DNA of 9,598 nt from Burkholderiaceae bacterium (GCA_947457745.1 CANGWT010000053.1:1-9598); one strand, 5' to 3'. Shown: positions 1-7,031, numbered from the stretch's first letter. Program-made: numbers and translations. The notes: generated from the sequence alone by a model not told the origin.

Positions 1-226
1 GATTTGCAGAATTGACAACATCATCCACACTAACTTCTACGCTAGCTTGGTCACTCTTTTTCTCAACCCATTGTTGCGCTGCCGAGTCTACAAAATCCTT
101 AGCAAGCTTTGAATCAATCGCCTGTACTGAGGCTGGATCAGGAATCAAGAGCTCAGAACCAGCCCGCAAACGATTAATATTGCCGCCTGCAAATGCATCT
201 GGATTGGCTTTATATAAGGCCATCAA
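1..226 (-). pseudogene. fimV: 3' continuation of the interrupted fimV-like gene, cut by window edge
   Basis: Read on the minus strand in the same frame as the upstream FimV fragment, this stretch is open for 75 codons, from just after the TAA at 227-229 to the window edge. Its first residues complete the second half of a LysM fold: LMALYKANPDAF, then NINRLRAG, then LLIPD. This matches the classic FimV pattern of ALYxANPxAF followed by NxNRLxxG and a closing hydrophobic-P motif. After the LysM part comes a polar, acidic linker-like stretch containing QQWVEKKSD. In intact FimV proteins the LysM domain binds peptidoglycan and is followed by a long acidic region, a membrane helix and cytoplasmic TPR motifs; those would lie outside the window. 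A TTG or ATG (224-226, 221-223) directly after the stop could permit restart, but I see no ribosome binding site. Identity is well supported; whether any of it is translated is unknown. Confidence 0.75.
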
Positions 227-730
227 TTACTGGTCGATCGAAAACTCTGGTGAACCAGGATCCATCTGTGAAGCAATCGAAGACAGGGTTTGTCCAGGCT
301 CTACGATAAACTTCGGAAGAGTCCCATTCAAAAATGTATATATTCTAGTAATTGAACCTGTTGACCAATTTAAGGTAAGCAATAAATCTACAAAGATGTC
401 TTCAGAAACTGGTACGGCTTTCACCGTTTCCACCAAAACCATCAAGCGCCCATCCTTTGATCGATACACCATCACTTGGGTATTGAAGTCCAAAATTTTA
501 GGTGAAATGCCAAGGCGCTCATAAGCACTTGCCGATGGTATTGATGCCGATAAAGTGGTTAAAAGAGCTTGCTCATCTGGAGCTAACTCAATAGGCACTT
601 CAATTCGAAGACTTTCGCCAGGATTAGATACCAAATTCGCCTTGCCTAATGTAACGGCAAAGACACTAGTCGATAGTGCAATCCCAATAAGACTAGCAAA
701 GATAAATTTCAGCATCTGAGTATTAGGCAT
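227..730 (-). CDS. fimV: FimV-like protein, N-terminal part, truncated by an in-frame stop
   Basis: The 167-residue product has a signal peptide (about residues 1-25, hydrophobic core then SVFA before VTLG). A FimV N-terminal domain follows at about 26-134, with the hallmarks NPGESLRIEVP and VDLLLTLNWSTGSITRIYT. A LysM domain begins at about residue 140 (FIVEPGQTLSSIA) and is cut by TAA after Gln167. FimV-family proteins are inner-membrane, peptidoglycan-binding scaffolds for polar organisation and type IV pilus function. The link between N-terminal domain and LysM is very short here, whereas many relatives have a long proline/alanine-rich spacer. The ATG at 728-730 overlaps the end of asd by 8 nt and has a weak GGA 5 nt upstream; a second ATG at 713-715 would give a tighter signal peptide but has no visible ribosome site. 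Without the rest of LysM and the membrane helix the product would be a short periplasmic fragment, so the gene is probably broken. Confidence 0.8.
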   Translation of the reverse strand: MPNTQMLKFIFASLIGIALSTSVFAVTLGKANLVSNPGESLRIEVPIELAPDEQALLTTLSASIPSASAYERLGISPKILDFNTQVMVYRSKDGRLMVLVETVKAVPVSEDIFVDLLLTLNWSTGSITRIYTFLNGTLPKFIVEPGQTLSSIASQMDPGSPEFSIDQ

Positions 731-1886
731 TGCTATCCAATAGAATTTTTAACATTCGACGTAAGGGCTCAGCGGCGCCCCATAAAAGTTGATCGCCTAC
801 AGTAAAAGCCCCAAGATATTCAGGACCCATCGCCATCTTATGCAATCGTCCGATAGGTACTGTCAATGTCCCGCTTACAGCTGCCGGAGATAATTCACGT
901 TCAGTAGTCTCGCGGTCATTTGGAACCACCTTAACCCATTGATTGTCATTGGCCAATATTGCCTCAATCTCTTTGAGCGGAATATCTTTTTTAAGTTTAA
1001 CGGTGAGGCCTTGGGAGTGACAACGCATAGCACCAACACGGACACATAAACCATCAACCGGAATGCTACCCGGAGCTCTAAATGCAGGTCGGCCTAAGAT
1101 CTTATTAAATTCAGCCCCACCCTTCCACTCTTCTTTAGTTTGACCGTGCTCGACAGGAACATCAATCCAAGGAATCAGACTGCCTGCTAGAGGAGTATTG
1201 CGGAAGTTTTTCTTTGGAAAATTAGGCGAACGCAATGTCTCGGTGATTTTGCGATCAATATCTAGAATCCAAGAAGAAGGATCAGCCAATTCAGTAGCTA
1301 CGCTATCGCGCAATGCCCCCATTTGTAATAACAGTTCACGCATATTTTGGGCGCCAGCACCTGAGGCCGCCTGGTAGGTCATGGCGCTAATCCACTCGAC
1401 CATATCAGCCTTAACAAGACCACCCATAGCCATCATCATTAGACTGACTGTGCAGTTACTGCCAATCCAGTTTTTTTCACCAGCAGCCAATGCTTTATCA
1501 ATTACTGGACGATTCACTGGATCTAAAATCAATACCGCATCATCCTTCATGCGTAAGGCGCTAGCAGCATCAATCCAATGTCCCTGCCAACCAGCGGCAC
1601 GCAGTTGAGGAAAAATCTCTTTGGTGTAGTCGCCACCTTGACAAGTCAAAATAATGTTACAACGCGAAAGTGCCTTGATGTCATTCGCATCCAGTAAAGT
1701 ATTTTCATTCTTAGTCACTTTTTGACCATTTAAAAGTGGCACTTCACCGCCAGCCTGACTAGTGCTAAAAAATACAGGCTCAATCAGATCAAAGTCTTTT
1801 TCAGCCAGCATTCTCTCCATGAGAACGCTACCAACCATACCGCGCCAACCAACTAAGCCGACTAAGGGTGTTTTTGTATTTGACAT
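723..1886 (-). CDS. asd: aspartate-semialdehyde dehydrogenase
   Basis: This enzyme converts aspartyl-4-phosphate to aspartate semialdehyde with NADPH, the branch point to lysine/diaminopimelate, threonine and methionine; it acts in the cytoplasm. The 387-residue protein begins with the NADP-binding glycine motif GWRGMVGSVLMERM (residues 13-26). It has the catalytic cysteine in IGSNCTVSLM (Cys145), the loop YQAASGAGAQNMREL (171-185), and the C-terminal signature RVGAMRCHSQG with the acid/base His290. Length is close to the Gram-negative long form (E. coli Asd 367 residues). I chose the ATG at 1884-1886; an in-frame TTG three codons upstream (1893-1895) is less likely. No strong Shine-Dalgarno precedes either. 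The gene follows leuB after 51 nt and overlaps the start of the fimV-like gene by 8 nt, an arrangement I recall from Burkholderiales. No key residue is missing. Confidence 0.96.
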   Translation of the reverse strand: MSNTKTPLVGLVGWRGMVGSVLMERMLAEKDFDLIEPVFFSTSQAGGEVPLLNGQKVTKNENTLLDANDIKALSRCNIILTCQGGDYTKEIFPQLRAAGWQGHWIDAASALRMKDDAVLILDPVNRPVIDKALAAGEKNWIGSNCTVSLMMMAMGGLVKADMVEWISAMTYQAASGAGAQNMRELLLQMGALRDSVATELADPSSWILDIDRKITETLRSPNFPKKNFRNTPLAGSLIPWIDVPVEHGQTKEEWKGGAEFNKILGRPAFRAPGSIPVDGLCVRVGAMRCHSQGLTVKLKKDIPLKEIEAILANDNQWVKVVPNDRETTERELSPAAVSGTLTVPIGRLHKMAMGPEYLGAFTVGDQLLWGAAEPLRRMLKILLDSNA

Positions 1887-1937
1887 GATGATCAACTATC
1901 TATTCAGTGGGATGAAGTTTTTTAATATAAGTAATTC

Positions 1938-3011
1938 TTATTTTGCAAGGGCCGCAACTACAGCATCACCCATTTCAACAGTGGATACTTTTTTTGTGCC
2001 TTCAGTAAAGATATCGGCAGTACGCAATCCCTGAGATAAAACCTGTTGAACTGCTGCCTCAATACGATCTGCTTCAGTAGGCCTACCTAAGGAGTAACGC
2101 AGCATCATGGCAGCAGAAAGAATGGTTGCCAATGGATTAGCAATGCCCTTACCAGCAATATCAGGTGCTGAGCCATGACTTGGCTCATACAAGCCTTTAT
2201 TATTTTTGTCTAATGAAGCTGATGGCAACATACCAATTGAGCCAGTTAACATTGCCGCCTCGTCAGACAAAATATCACCAAACAGATTACCAGTCACGAC
2301 AACGTCAAATGCTTTAGGTGCTTTAACTAGTTGCATGGCTGCGTTATCCACGTACATGTGTGATAACTCAATATCCGGATAATCTTTACTTACCTGAATC
2401 ATGACTTCACGCCATAGCTGCGAAGTCTCTAGAACATTGGCCTTATCTACGCTACATACCTTTTTACTACGCTTACGAGCTGCCTCGAAAGCAACGCGAC
2501 CGATACGCTCTACTTCTGGCTCGCTGTAATGCATCATGTCGTAGCCTTCACGTGCACCCTTAAATAGCGGGAGTTCAGACTTGCGAATACCGCGTGGTTG
2601 CCCAAAATAGATATCGCCATTGAGCTCGCGAATGATCAGAATATCTAAGCCACCAACAATCTCGGCCTTGAGACTGGATGCGGCAGTCAATTCGTCATAA
2701 CAAATTGCCGGTCTAAAGTTAGCAAATAACTCCAAGTGCTTACGTAAACCTAAAATAGCCTGCTCAGGACGTAGTTCACGAGCCAGGGTGTCATATTTCC
2801 AGTCACCCACAGCACCGAACAAGATTGCATCTGCTTTTTTAGCAAGCTCAAGGGTTGCTGGCGGCAGCGGATGACCAAAAACATCATAAGCTGCCCCACC
2901 TACAGGGGCTGTTTCCAGGTCAAATTTTGGCCCCAGGGTATTTAATACCTTGACGGCTTCAGCAACAATTTCCGGGCCGATACCATCGCCCGGTAGGACT
3001 GCAATTTTCAT
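1938..3011 (-). CDS. leuB: 3-isopropylmalate dehydrogenase
   Basis: LeuB oxidises and decarboxylates 3-isopropylmalate to 2-oxoisocaproate with NAD+, the third step of leucine biosynthesis, as a cytoplasmic homodimer. The 357-residue protein has the usual length. It starts with the dinucleotide-fold motif LPGDGIGPEI (residues 6-15). By alignment to the well-studied Thermus enzyme, substrate-contacting arginines fall at Arg90, Arg100 and Arg128, catalytic Tyr at 135 (in GDIYFGQPRG) and Lys at 190 (VDKANVL). The metal-binding aspartates are Asp222 (YVDNAAMQ), Asp246 and Asp250 (GDILSDEAA). The NAD-site signature YEPSHGSAPDIAGKG lies at 275-289, the HGSAPDI type expected for IPMDH rather than isocitrate dehydrogenase. 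The ATG at 3009-3011 is preceded by AAAGGT with about 5 nt spacing. It lies 23 nt after leuD, so cotranscription with leuCD is expected. Confidence 0.97.
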   Translation of the reverse strand: MKIAVLPGDGIGPEIVAEAVKVLNTLGPKFDLETAPVGGAAYDVFGHPLPPATLELAKKADAILFGAVGDWKYDTLARELRPEQAILGLRKHLELFANFRPAICYDELTAASSLKAEIVGGLDILIIRELNGDIYFGQPRGIRKSELPLFKGAREGYDMMHYSEPEVERIGRVAFEAARKRSKKVCSVDKANVLETSQLWREVMIQVSKDYPDIELSHMYVDNAAMQLVKAPKAFDVVVTGNLFGDILSDEAAMLTGSIGMLPSASLDKNNKGLYEPSHGSAPDIAGKGIANPLATILSAAMMLRYSLGRPTEADRIEAAVQQVLSQGLRTADIFTEGTKKVSTVEMGDAVVAALAK

Positions 3012-3034
3012 GAAAGACCTTTAACTCAATAAAA

Positions 3035-3682
3035 CTACGGCAGTTGTGTAGCAAGCCAAGGCATCTTCAGAATGCGCTCAGCTTCGTAAGCCTTGATTTT
3101 ATCTGCATGTTGCAGGGTCAAGCCAATATCGTCTAAGCCGTTGAACAGGCAATGCTTTCTAAATGGCGCTACATCGAAGCTATAGGCTGTGCCGTCGGGG
3201 GTGATTACTTGCTGAGCTTCAAGATCAACTGTGAGCTGATATCCACTGAAAGCGAGGGTTTCGTTAAATAAATGATCCACCTGTAACTCTGAAAGAACAA
3301 TCGGTAAAAGACCATTTTTAAAGCAATTATTATAAAAAATGTCTGCAAAACTAGGTGCAATGACAGCTCTAAAGCCGTATTGGTCTAAGGCCCATGGCGC
3401 ATGCTCTCGGGAGCTGCCGCAACCAAAATTCTTGCGAGCCAGCAATATGCCAGCATCTTTGTATCGCGGCTGATTTAAAACAAAGTCTGGATTGATTGGA
3501 CGTGTACTGCAATCTTGCCCTGGCTCGCCATGATCAAGATAACGCCATTCATCAAATAAATTCTGGCCAAAACCTGTTTTCTTAATTGATTTTAAGAACT
3601 GCTTGGGGATGATGGCATCGGTATCTACATTTTCGCGATTAAGCGGTGCTACCAAGCCTTTGTATACCGTAAATTTTTCCAT
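3035..3682 (-). CDS. leuD: 3-isopropylmalate dehydratase small subunit
   Basis: LeuD is the small (swivel-domain) subunit of isopropylmalate isomerase. With LeuC it interconverts 2- and 3-isopropylmalate through a dehydrated intermediate, step two of leucine synthesis. The 215-residue protein begins MEKFTVYKGLVAPL and carries the early family motif NVDTDAIIPKQFLK (residues 18-31). The signature NFGCGSSREHAPWAL at 85-99 forms the loop that contributes substrate-specificity and active-site residues. ADIFYNNCFKNGLLPI follows, as expected for bacterial LeuD. Length is close to the standard of about 200 residues. The start ATG (3680-3682) has no clear Shine-Dalgarno, so translation may depend on coupling from the lipoprotein gene 28 nt upstream. 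The gene is separated from its partner leuC by that small lipoprotein gene instead of following it directly. Confidence 0.97.
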   Translation of the reverse strand: MEKFTVYKGLVAPLNRENVDTDAIIPKQFLKSIKKTGFGQNLFDEWRYLDHGEPGQDCSTRPINPDFVLNQPRYKDAGILLARKNFGCGSSREHAPWALDQYGFRAVIAPSFADIFYNNCFKNGLLPIVLSELQVDHLFNETLAFSGYQLTVDLEAQQVITPDGTAYSFDVAPFRKHCLFNGLDDIGLTLQHADKIKAYEAERILKMPWLATQLP

Positions 3683-3710
3683 AGTGAGCTTTGTGATGAT
3701 TGTTGTGAAC

Positions 3711-3920
3711 TTACTTCACTGGGGTCACAACAACATCTTTCCCTTGAGTTTGGGACTGATTGGATGTGTTGGAACTTTTGCTTCCGCCCATAGAGTTCCC
3801 CATGGTTTGAAGATCCTTGCCAACGCCTTCCATTGTATTTGCACAAGCAGATAGGATGATGCCGATGGCAGCAACTATCGTCAATTTTTTAATCATTGTG
3901 AAAGAGGACCATTTAAACAC
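3711..3920 (-). CDS. small entericidin-like lipoprotein between leuC and leuD
   Basis: A 69-residue predicted lipoprotein. A short polar start with Lys11-Lys12 is followed by a hydrophobic core and the lipobox LSAC with lipid-acceptor Cys26; the mature peptide of about 44 residues begins CANTMEGVGKDLQTMGNSM. That mature start resembles the entericidin A/B family (CNTxxGxGxDxxxxG), whose members are tiny cell-envelope lipoproteins induced in stationary phase or stress. The tail is rich in Ser, Asn, Gln and Gly and ends VVVTPVK. I chose the GTG at 3918-3920 because AAGGAG (3926-3931) sits 5 nt before it. An internal ATG at 3894-3896 gives a more classic start (MIKKLTIVAAIG) but has no ribosome site. 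The gene starts 9 nt after the leuC stop. It has no obvious role in leucine synthesis, so its place may reflect inherited gene order or shared expression. The family assignment is good, the function unknown. Confidence 0.8.
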   Translation of the reverse strand: MFKWSSFTMIKKLTIVAAIGIILSACANTMEGVGKDLQTMGNSMGGSKSSNTSNQSQTQGKDVVVTPVK

Positions 3921-3925
3921 TGTAA

Positions 3926-3931
3926 CTCCTT
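3926..3931 (-). promoter_or_regulatory. Shine-Dalgarno AAGGAG of the lipoprotein gene, overlapping the leuC stop
   Basis: On the coding strand the leuC stop TAA (3930-3932) runs directly into GGAG, giving TAAGGAG. Five bases later comes GTG at 3918-3920. This is one of the clearest ribosome binding sites in the window and decides the lipoprotein start in favour of GTG over the downstream ATG. The arrangement implies translational coupling to leuC. Confidence 0.75.
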
Positions 3932-5339
3932 AAGAAATCTTACGAACATCAACAAAATGACCTTCAATCGCAGCAGCAGCAGCCATTGCTGGACTCACCA
4001 AGTGCGTTCTTCCTCCATTACCTTGGCGACCTTCAAAGTTCCGATTCGATGTCGATGCACAACGCTCACCAGGCTCAAGGCGATCGGCATTCATTGCCAA
4101 ACACATAGAGCAACCGGGCTCGCGCCACTCAAAGCCAGCAGCTTTAAATACTCGATCTAAACCTTCACGCTCAGCTTGCGCTTTTACCAATCCAGAGCCA
4201 GGAACTACTAATGCCAACTTCACATTAGCGGCTACCTTCTTGCCAAGACGATCAACTACCTTGGCGGCAGCCCGAATGTCTTCAATACGACTATTCGTAC
4301 AAGATCCGATAAATACTTTATCAATCGAAATATTACTTAAGGGAGTGTTGGGTACAAGGCCCATATACTCAAGAGAACGCTCCATTGCAGAACGTTTATT
4401 TGCATCACGCTCTTTTTCTGGATCAGGAACGCGATCACTAATTGCAAGCACCATTTCAGGTGATGTTCCCCAAGTCACCTGCGGTGCAATTTCTTCCGCA
4501 CGCAACTCTACGACAGCATCAAAATGTGCATCCACATCTGAATGCAAAGTGCGCCAGTATTGCAGGGCATGACGCAAAGCCTCTCCTTTAGGCGCATAAG
4601 GTCTACCTTGAATGTATTCGATAGTGGTTTCATCAACCGCCACAAGTCCAGCGCGAGCACCTGCTTCAATTGCCATATTGCAGATAGTCATACGGCCTTC
4701 CATGGACAAGCTACGAATAGCCTCGCCTGCAAACTCAATGGTATAACCAGTTCCGCCTGCAGTGCCGATCTTACCAATTACAGCGAGCACAATATCTTTC
4801 GCGGTAGAGCCTGGTTGGAGGCGTCCGTCCACCCTAACCAACATATTTTTACTCTTTTTCATCAGCAGGGTTTGAGTGGCTAATACATGCTCAACTTCAG
4901 ATGTGCCAATACCAAAAGCCAGCGCACCAAAGGCGCCATGCGTGCTAGTATGAGAATCGCCACAGACCACCGTCATACCAGGCAAGGTTGCGCCCTGCTC
5001 TGGTCCAATGACGTGAACAATCCCCTGGCGGGAATCGTTCATTTTAAATTGCGTAATACCAAAGGCGTCGCAGTTTTGATCTAGCGTATCTACTTGTAAC
5101 TTAGATATTGGGTCAGTGATCCCTTCAGAGCGATCTGTTGTCGGAACATTGTGATCTGAAACAGCCAGATTGGCAGATATTCTCCACACTGGACGGCCAG
5201 CTAGATTAAGCCCTTCAAAAGCCTGAGGACTTGTTACTTCATGCAATAACTGACGATCTATATAAATCGTGGCTGTGCCATCTTCTTCGGAATAGACAAC
5301 ATGGTCATCCCACAATTTGTCGTAGAGCGTGCGTGACAT
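3930..5339 (-). CDS. leuC: 3-isopropylmalate dehydratase large subunit
   Basis: LeuC is the aconitase-family [4Fe-4S] subunit of isopropylmalate isomerase and works with LeuD in leucine synthesis. The 469-residue protein has the standard bacterial length. It opens MSRTLYDKLWDDHVV and carries HNVPTTDR (63-70) and the aconitase-family signature VVCGDSHTSTHGAFGALAFG (124-143). The three cluster cysteines are Cys347 in FIGSCTNSRIED and Cys410/Cys413 in PGCSMCLAMN. The C-terminal RNFEGRQG and LVSPAMAAAAAIEGHF are typical. The ATG at 5337-5339 follows GAGGG (5345-5349) at 5 nt spacing. It starts only 20 nt after gltA, so it is probably cotranscribed with citrate synthase at least in part. No leuA lies in the window, so the first step of the pathway is encoded elsewhere. 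Confidence 0.97.
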   Translation of the reverse strand: MSRTLYDKLWDDHVVYSEEDGTATIYIDRQLLHEVTSPQAFEGLNLAGRPVWRISANLAVSDHNVPTTDRSEGITDPISKLQVDTLDQNCDAFGITQFKMNDSRQGIVHVIGPEQGATLPGMTVVCGDSHTSTHGAFGALAFGIGTSEVEHVLATQTLLMKKSKNMLVRVDGRLQPGSTAKDIVLAVIGKIGTAGGTGYTIEFAGEAIRSLSMEGRMTICNMAIEAGARAGLVAVDETTIEYIQGRPYAPKGEALRHALQYWRTLHSDVDAHFDAVVELRAEEIAPQVTWGTSPEMVLAISDRVPDPEKERDANKRSAMERSLEYMGLVPNTPLSNISIDKVFIGSCTNSRIEDIRAAAKVVDRLGKKVAANVKLALVVPGSGLVKAQAEREGLDRVFKAAGFEWREPGCSMCLAMNADRLEPGERCASTSNRNFEGRQGNGGRTHLVSPAMAAAAAIEGHFVDVRKIS

Positions 5340-5344
5340 GAATA

Positions 5345-5349
5345 CCCTC
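5345..5349 (-). promoter_or_regulatory. Shine-Dalgarno GAGGG before leuC
   Basis: GAGGG is placed 5 nt before the leuC ATG inside the 20-nt gltA-leuC spacer. It supports the chosen leuC start and leaves little room for a separate leuC promoter outside the gltA coding region. Confidence 0.6.
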
Positions 5350-5359
5350 GAAAACTTTT

Positions 5360-6673
5360 TTATTTACGAACAGAGATGTTAGGAACCTTACGTGAAGTCT
5401 CTCCAACATATAGCTGACGTGGACGACCAATCTTATATTCAGAATCGGTAATCATTTCTTCCCACTGAGCAATCCAGCCCACTGTTCTCGCCAAAGCAAA
5501 TACGCAAGTAAACATTTCAGTTGGGATACCCAAAGCGCGCTGAACAATTCCAGAGTAAAAGTCTACGTTTGGATAGAGCTTGCGGCTGACAAAATATTCA
5601 TCTTCCAAAGCAATCTTCTCAAGAGTCATAGCTAGCTTGAACAATGGATCATTCTCCAGACCCAATTCCTTCAATACTTCATGACAAGTTTCGCGCATGA
5701 GTTTTGCACGTGGGTCGAAGTTTTTGTAAACCCGATGACCAAAGCCCATCAAGCGAACGCTAGAGTTCTTATCTTTGACTTGAGCAATAAACTCATGAAT
5801 CTTATCTACACCACCACTCGCCTGTATTTCATTCAACATCTGTAAGCAAGCTTCGTTTGCACCGCCATGAGCTGGCCCCCAGAGGCAAGCAATACCAGCA
5901 GAGATAGCAGCAAATGGATTGGTACCAGAGGAGCCGCACAAACGCACTGTTGAAGTAGAGGCATTTTGCTCATGGTCAGCATGCAGGGTAAAGATGCGAT
6001 CCAAAGCACGAACCAATACTGGATTGACCTTGTACTCTTCGCAAGGAGTTGCAAACATCATGCGCATGAAGTTAGCTGTGTAAGACAAAGAGTTGTCAGG
6101 GTAAATAAATGGCTGCCCTACGGAATATTTATAAGACATTGCAACCAAGGTTGGCATCTTAGCAATCAGACGAATCTGAGCAATTTCGCGCGCTTTAGTC
6201 TGACTGTAATCAATTGCGTCATGGTAAAAAGCTGCCATTGCACCAATCAAGCCAGTTAAAACAGACATTGGGTGTGCATCGCGACGGAAACCGCGCAGAA
6301 AGAATTGCATTTGCTCATGAACCATCGTGTGGTGCGTGACCAAATCCTCGAAATCTTTTTTCTCGGTGGCATTTGGCAATTCACCATTGATCAGAAGATA
6401 GCAAACCTCCAAGAAGTCGCAGTTATATGCAAGATCTTCAATCGGGTAGCCGCGATAGAGCAACTCGCCTTTGTCGCCGTCGATATAAGTGATTTTGCTG
6501 TTGCAAGAAGCGGTAGATAGAAAGCCTGAATCGTAAGTGAACTTACCGGTTTGACCGTAGAGCTTGCGAATATCAATTACATCAGGGCCAACTGTACCCT
6601 TGTAGATTGGCAAGTCGATATCTGGTGTGCCGTCCGAAAACGATAATTTTGCCTTGATGTCCGATTCAATCAT
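5360..6673 (-). CDS. gltA: citrate synthase (type II, hexameric)
   Basis: Citrate synthase condenses acetyl-CoA with oxaloacetate, the entry step of the TCA cycle. The 437-residue length and N-terminal beta-domain (about residues 1-60, with LPIYKGTVGPDVIDIRKLYG) indicate the NADH-responsive, E. coli-like type II form rather than the shorter methylcitrate synthase. The active-site residues are His269 in GPAHGGANE, His313 in MGFGHRVYKN and Asp371 in NVDFYSG. The segment HADHEQNASTSTVRLCGSSG (231-250) is the conserved oxaloacetate-site loop with His234. The ATG at 6671-6673 follows AAGGA (6680-6684) at 6 nt spacing. It lies 88 nt after sdhE and 20 nt before leuC. The sdh-sdhE-gltA order is common in betaproteobacteria and keeps neighbouring TCA steps together. 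Nothing is truncated or unusual. Confidence 0.98.
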   Translation of the reverse strand: MIESDIKAKLSFSDGTPDIDLPIYKGTVGPDVIDIRKLYGQTGKFTYDSGFLSTASCNSKITYIDGDKGELLYRGYPIEDLAYNCDFLEVCYLLINGELPNATEKKDFEDLVTHHTMVHEQMQFFLRGFRRDAHPMSVLTGLIGAMAAFYHDAIDYSQTKAREIAQIRLIAKMPTLVAMSYKYSVGQPFIYPDNSLSYTANFMRMMFATPCEEYKVNPVLVRALDRIFTLHADHEQNASTSTVRLCGSSGTNPFAAISAGIACLWGPAHGGANEACLQMLNEIQASGGVDKIHEFIAQVKDKNSSVRLMGFGHRVYKNFDPRAKLMRETCHEVLKELGLENDPLFKLAMTLEKIALEDEYFVSRKLYPNVDFYSGIVQRALGIPTEMFTCVFALARTVGWIAQWEEMITDSEYKIGRPRQLYVGETSRKVPNISVRK

Positions 6674-6761
6674 TTCTAATCCTTAGTCATTCAAATTGAT
6701 GATTACTACAGTATGCGATCATGCATCCCCACTACTACTAAAACTTCAACACAATGCTGAA
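6674..6761 (-). other. 88-nt sdhE-gltA intergenic gap, possible gltA promoter region
   Basis: This is the largest gene-free gap in the window. On the coding strand it contains TTGAAG near its upstream end, then GTTTTAGTAGTAGTGGGG, then ATGCATGATCGCAT, and finally the gltA ribosome site AAGGA (6680-6684). TTGAAG could be a -35 box, but the best-spaced -10 candidates (ATGCAT at 17 nt, CATGAT at 20 nt) are poor matches. A secondary gltA promoter is possible on gap size, not demonstrated by the sequence. I see no hairpin followed by a T-run, so no terminator separates sdh from gltA. Confidence 0.3.
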
Positions 6762-7031
6762 TTATTTCTGTCTCAGCCTTTGTAAAACCGCTTTAAAAGA
6801 GGCCTCTTGAGATTCTTTTTCCAACCCTGCCACAGAATCCTTACGACCAATTAGCAGATCCATTAGGTCATTGTCTTCTAAAGCAAGTAACTGACTTAAC
6901 ACTTTTCCGTCATCTACGCCTAATTGGGAGCCGTAGCGTTCAAAAAAACGCTGCAGAATGAGATCGTTTTCAAGCAAACCCCTGCGGGCATCACTTTTTA
7001 AACGATATAACTCTGCATTACCGAGGGTCAT
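6762..7031 (-). CDS. sdhE: FAD assembly factor SdhE (YgfY / SDHAF2 family)
   Basis: An 89-residue cytoplasmic protein of the SdhE family, which promotes covalent attachment of FAD to SdhA. The hallmark RGxxE motif is present as RRGLLEND, with Arg17, Gly18 and Glu21. It is followed by helical segments such as LILQRFFERYG and LLALEDNDLMDLLIGRK, as in the small five-helix fold of the family. Length matches the usual 80-95 residues. Its ATG overlaps the sdhB stop in the sequence ATGA (7028-7031), with an AGGG just upstream inside sdhB, so translation is very likely coupled to sdhB. Position directly after sdhAB and before gltA agrees with its role in maturing the succinate dehydrogenase flavoprotein. 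Confidence 0.93.
   Translation of the reverse strand: MTLGNAELYRLKSDARRGLLENDLILQRFFERYGSQLGVDDGKVLSQLLALEDNDLMDLLIGRKDSVAGLEKESQEASFKAVLQRLRQK

Noticed and set aside
12..524. A 170-codon open frame on the plus strand opposite the fimV-like gene
   Set aside because: It lies antisense to a recognisable FimV domain, shows no family motif and no upstream ribosome site; it is a frame shadow. Several other plus-strand frames opposite leuC, gltA, sdhB and sdhA were dropped for the same reason.
1887..1937. AT-rich 51-nt gap between leuB and asd as a promoter or terminator
   Set aside because: TATATT is present but no well-placed -35 and no hairpin with T-run; too weak to annotate.
3705..3719. Small inverted repeat GTGAA-CTTAC-TTCAC around the lipoprotein stop codon
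   Set aside because: Arms are only 5 bp with a 5-base loop, do not extend, and no T-run follows on the coding strand; not a credible terminator.
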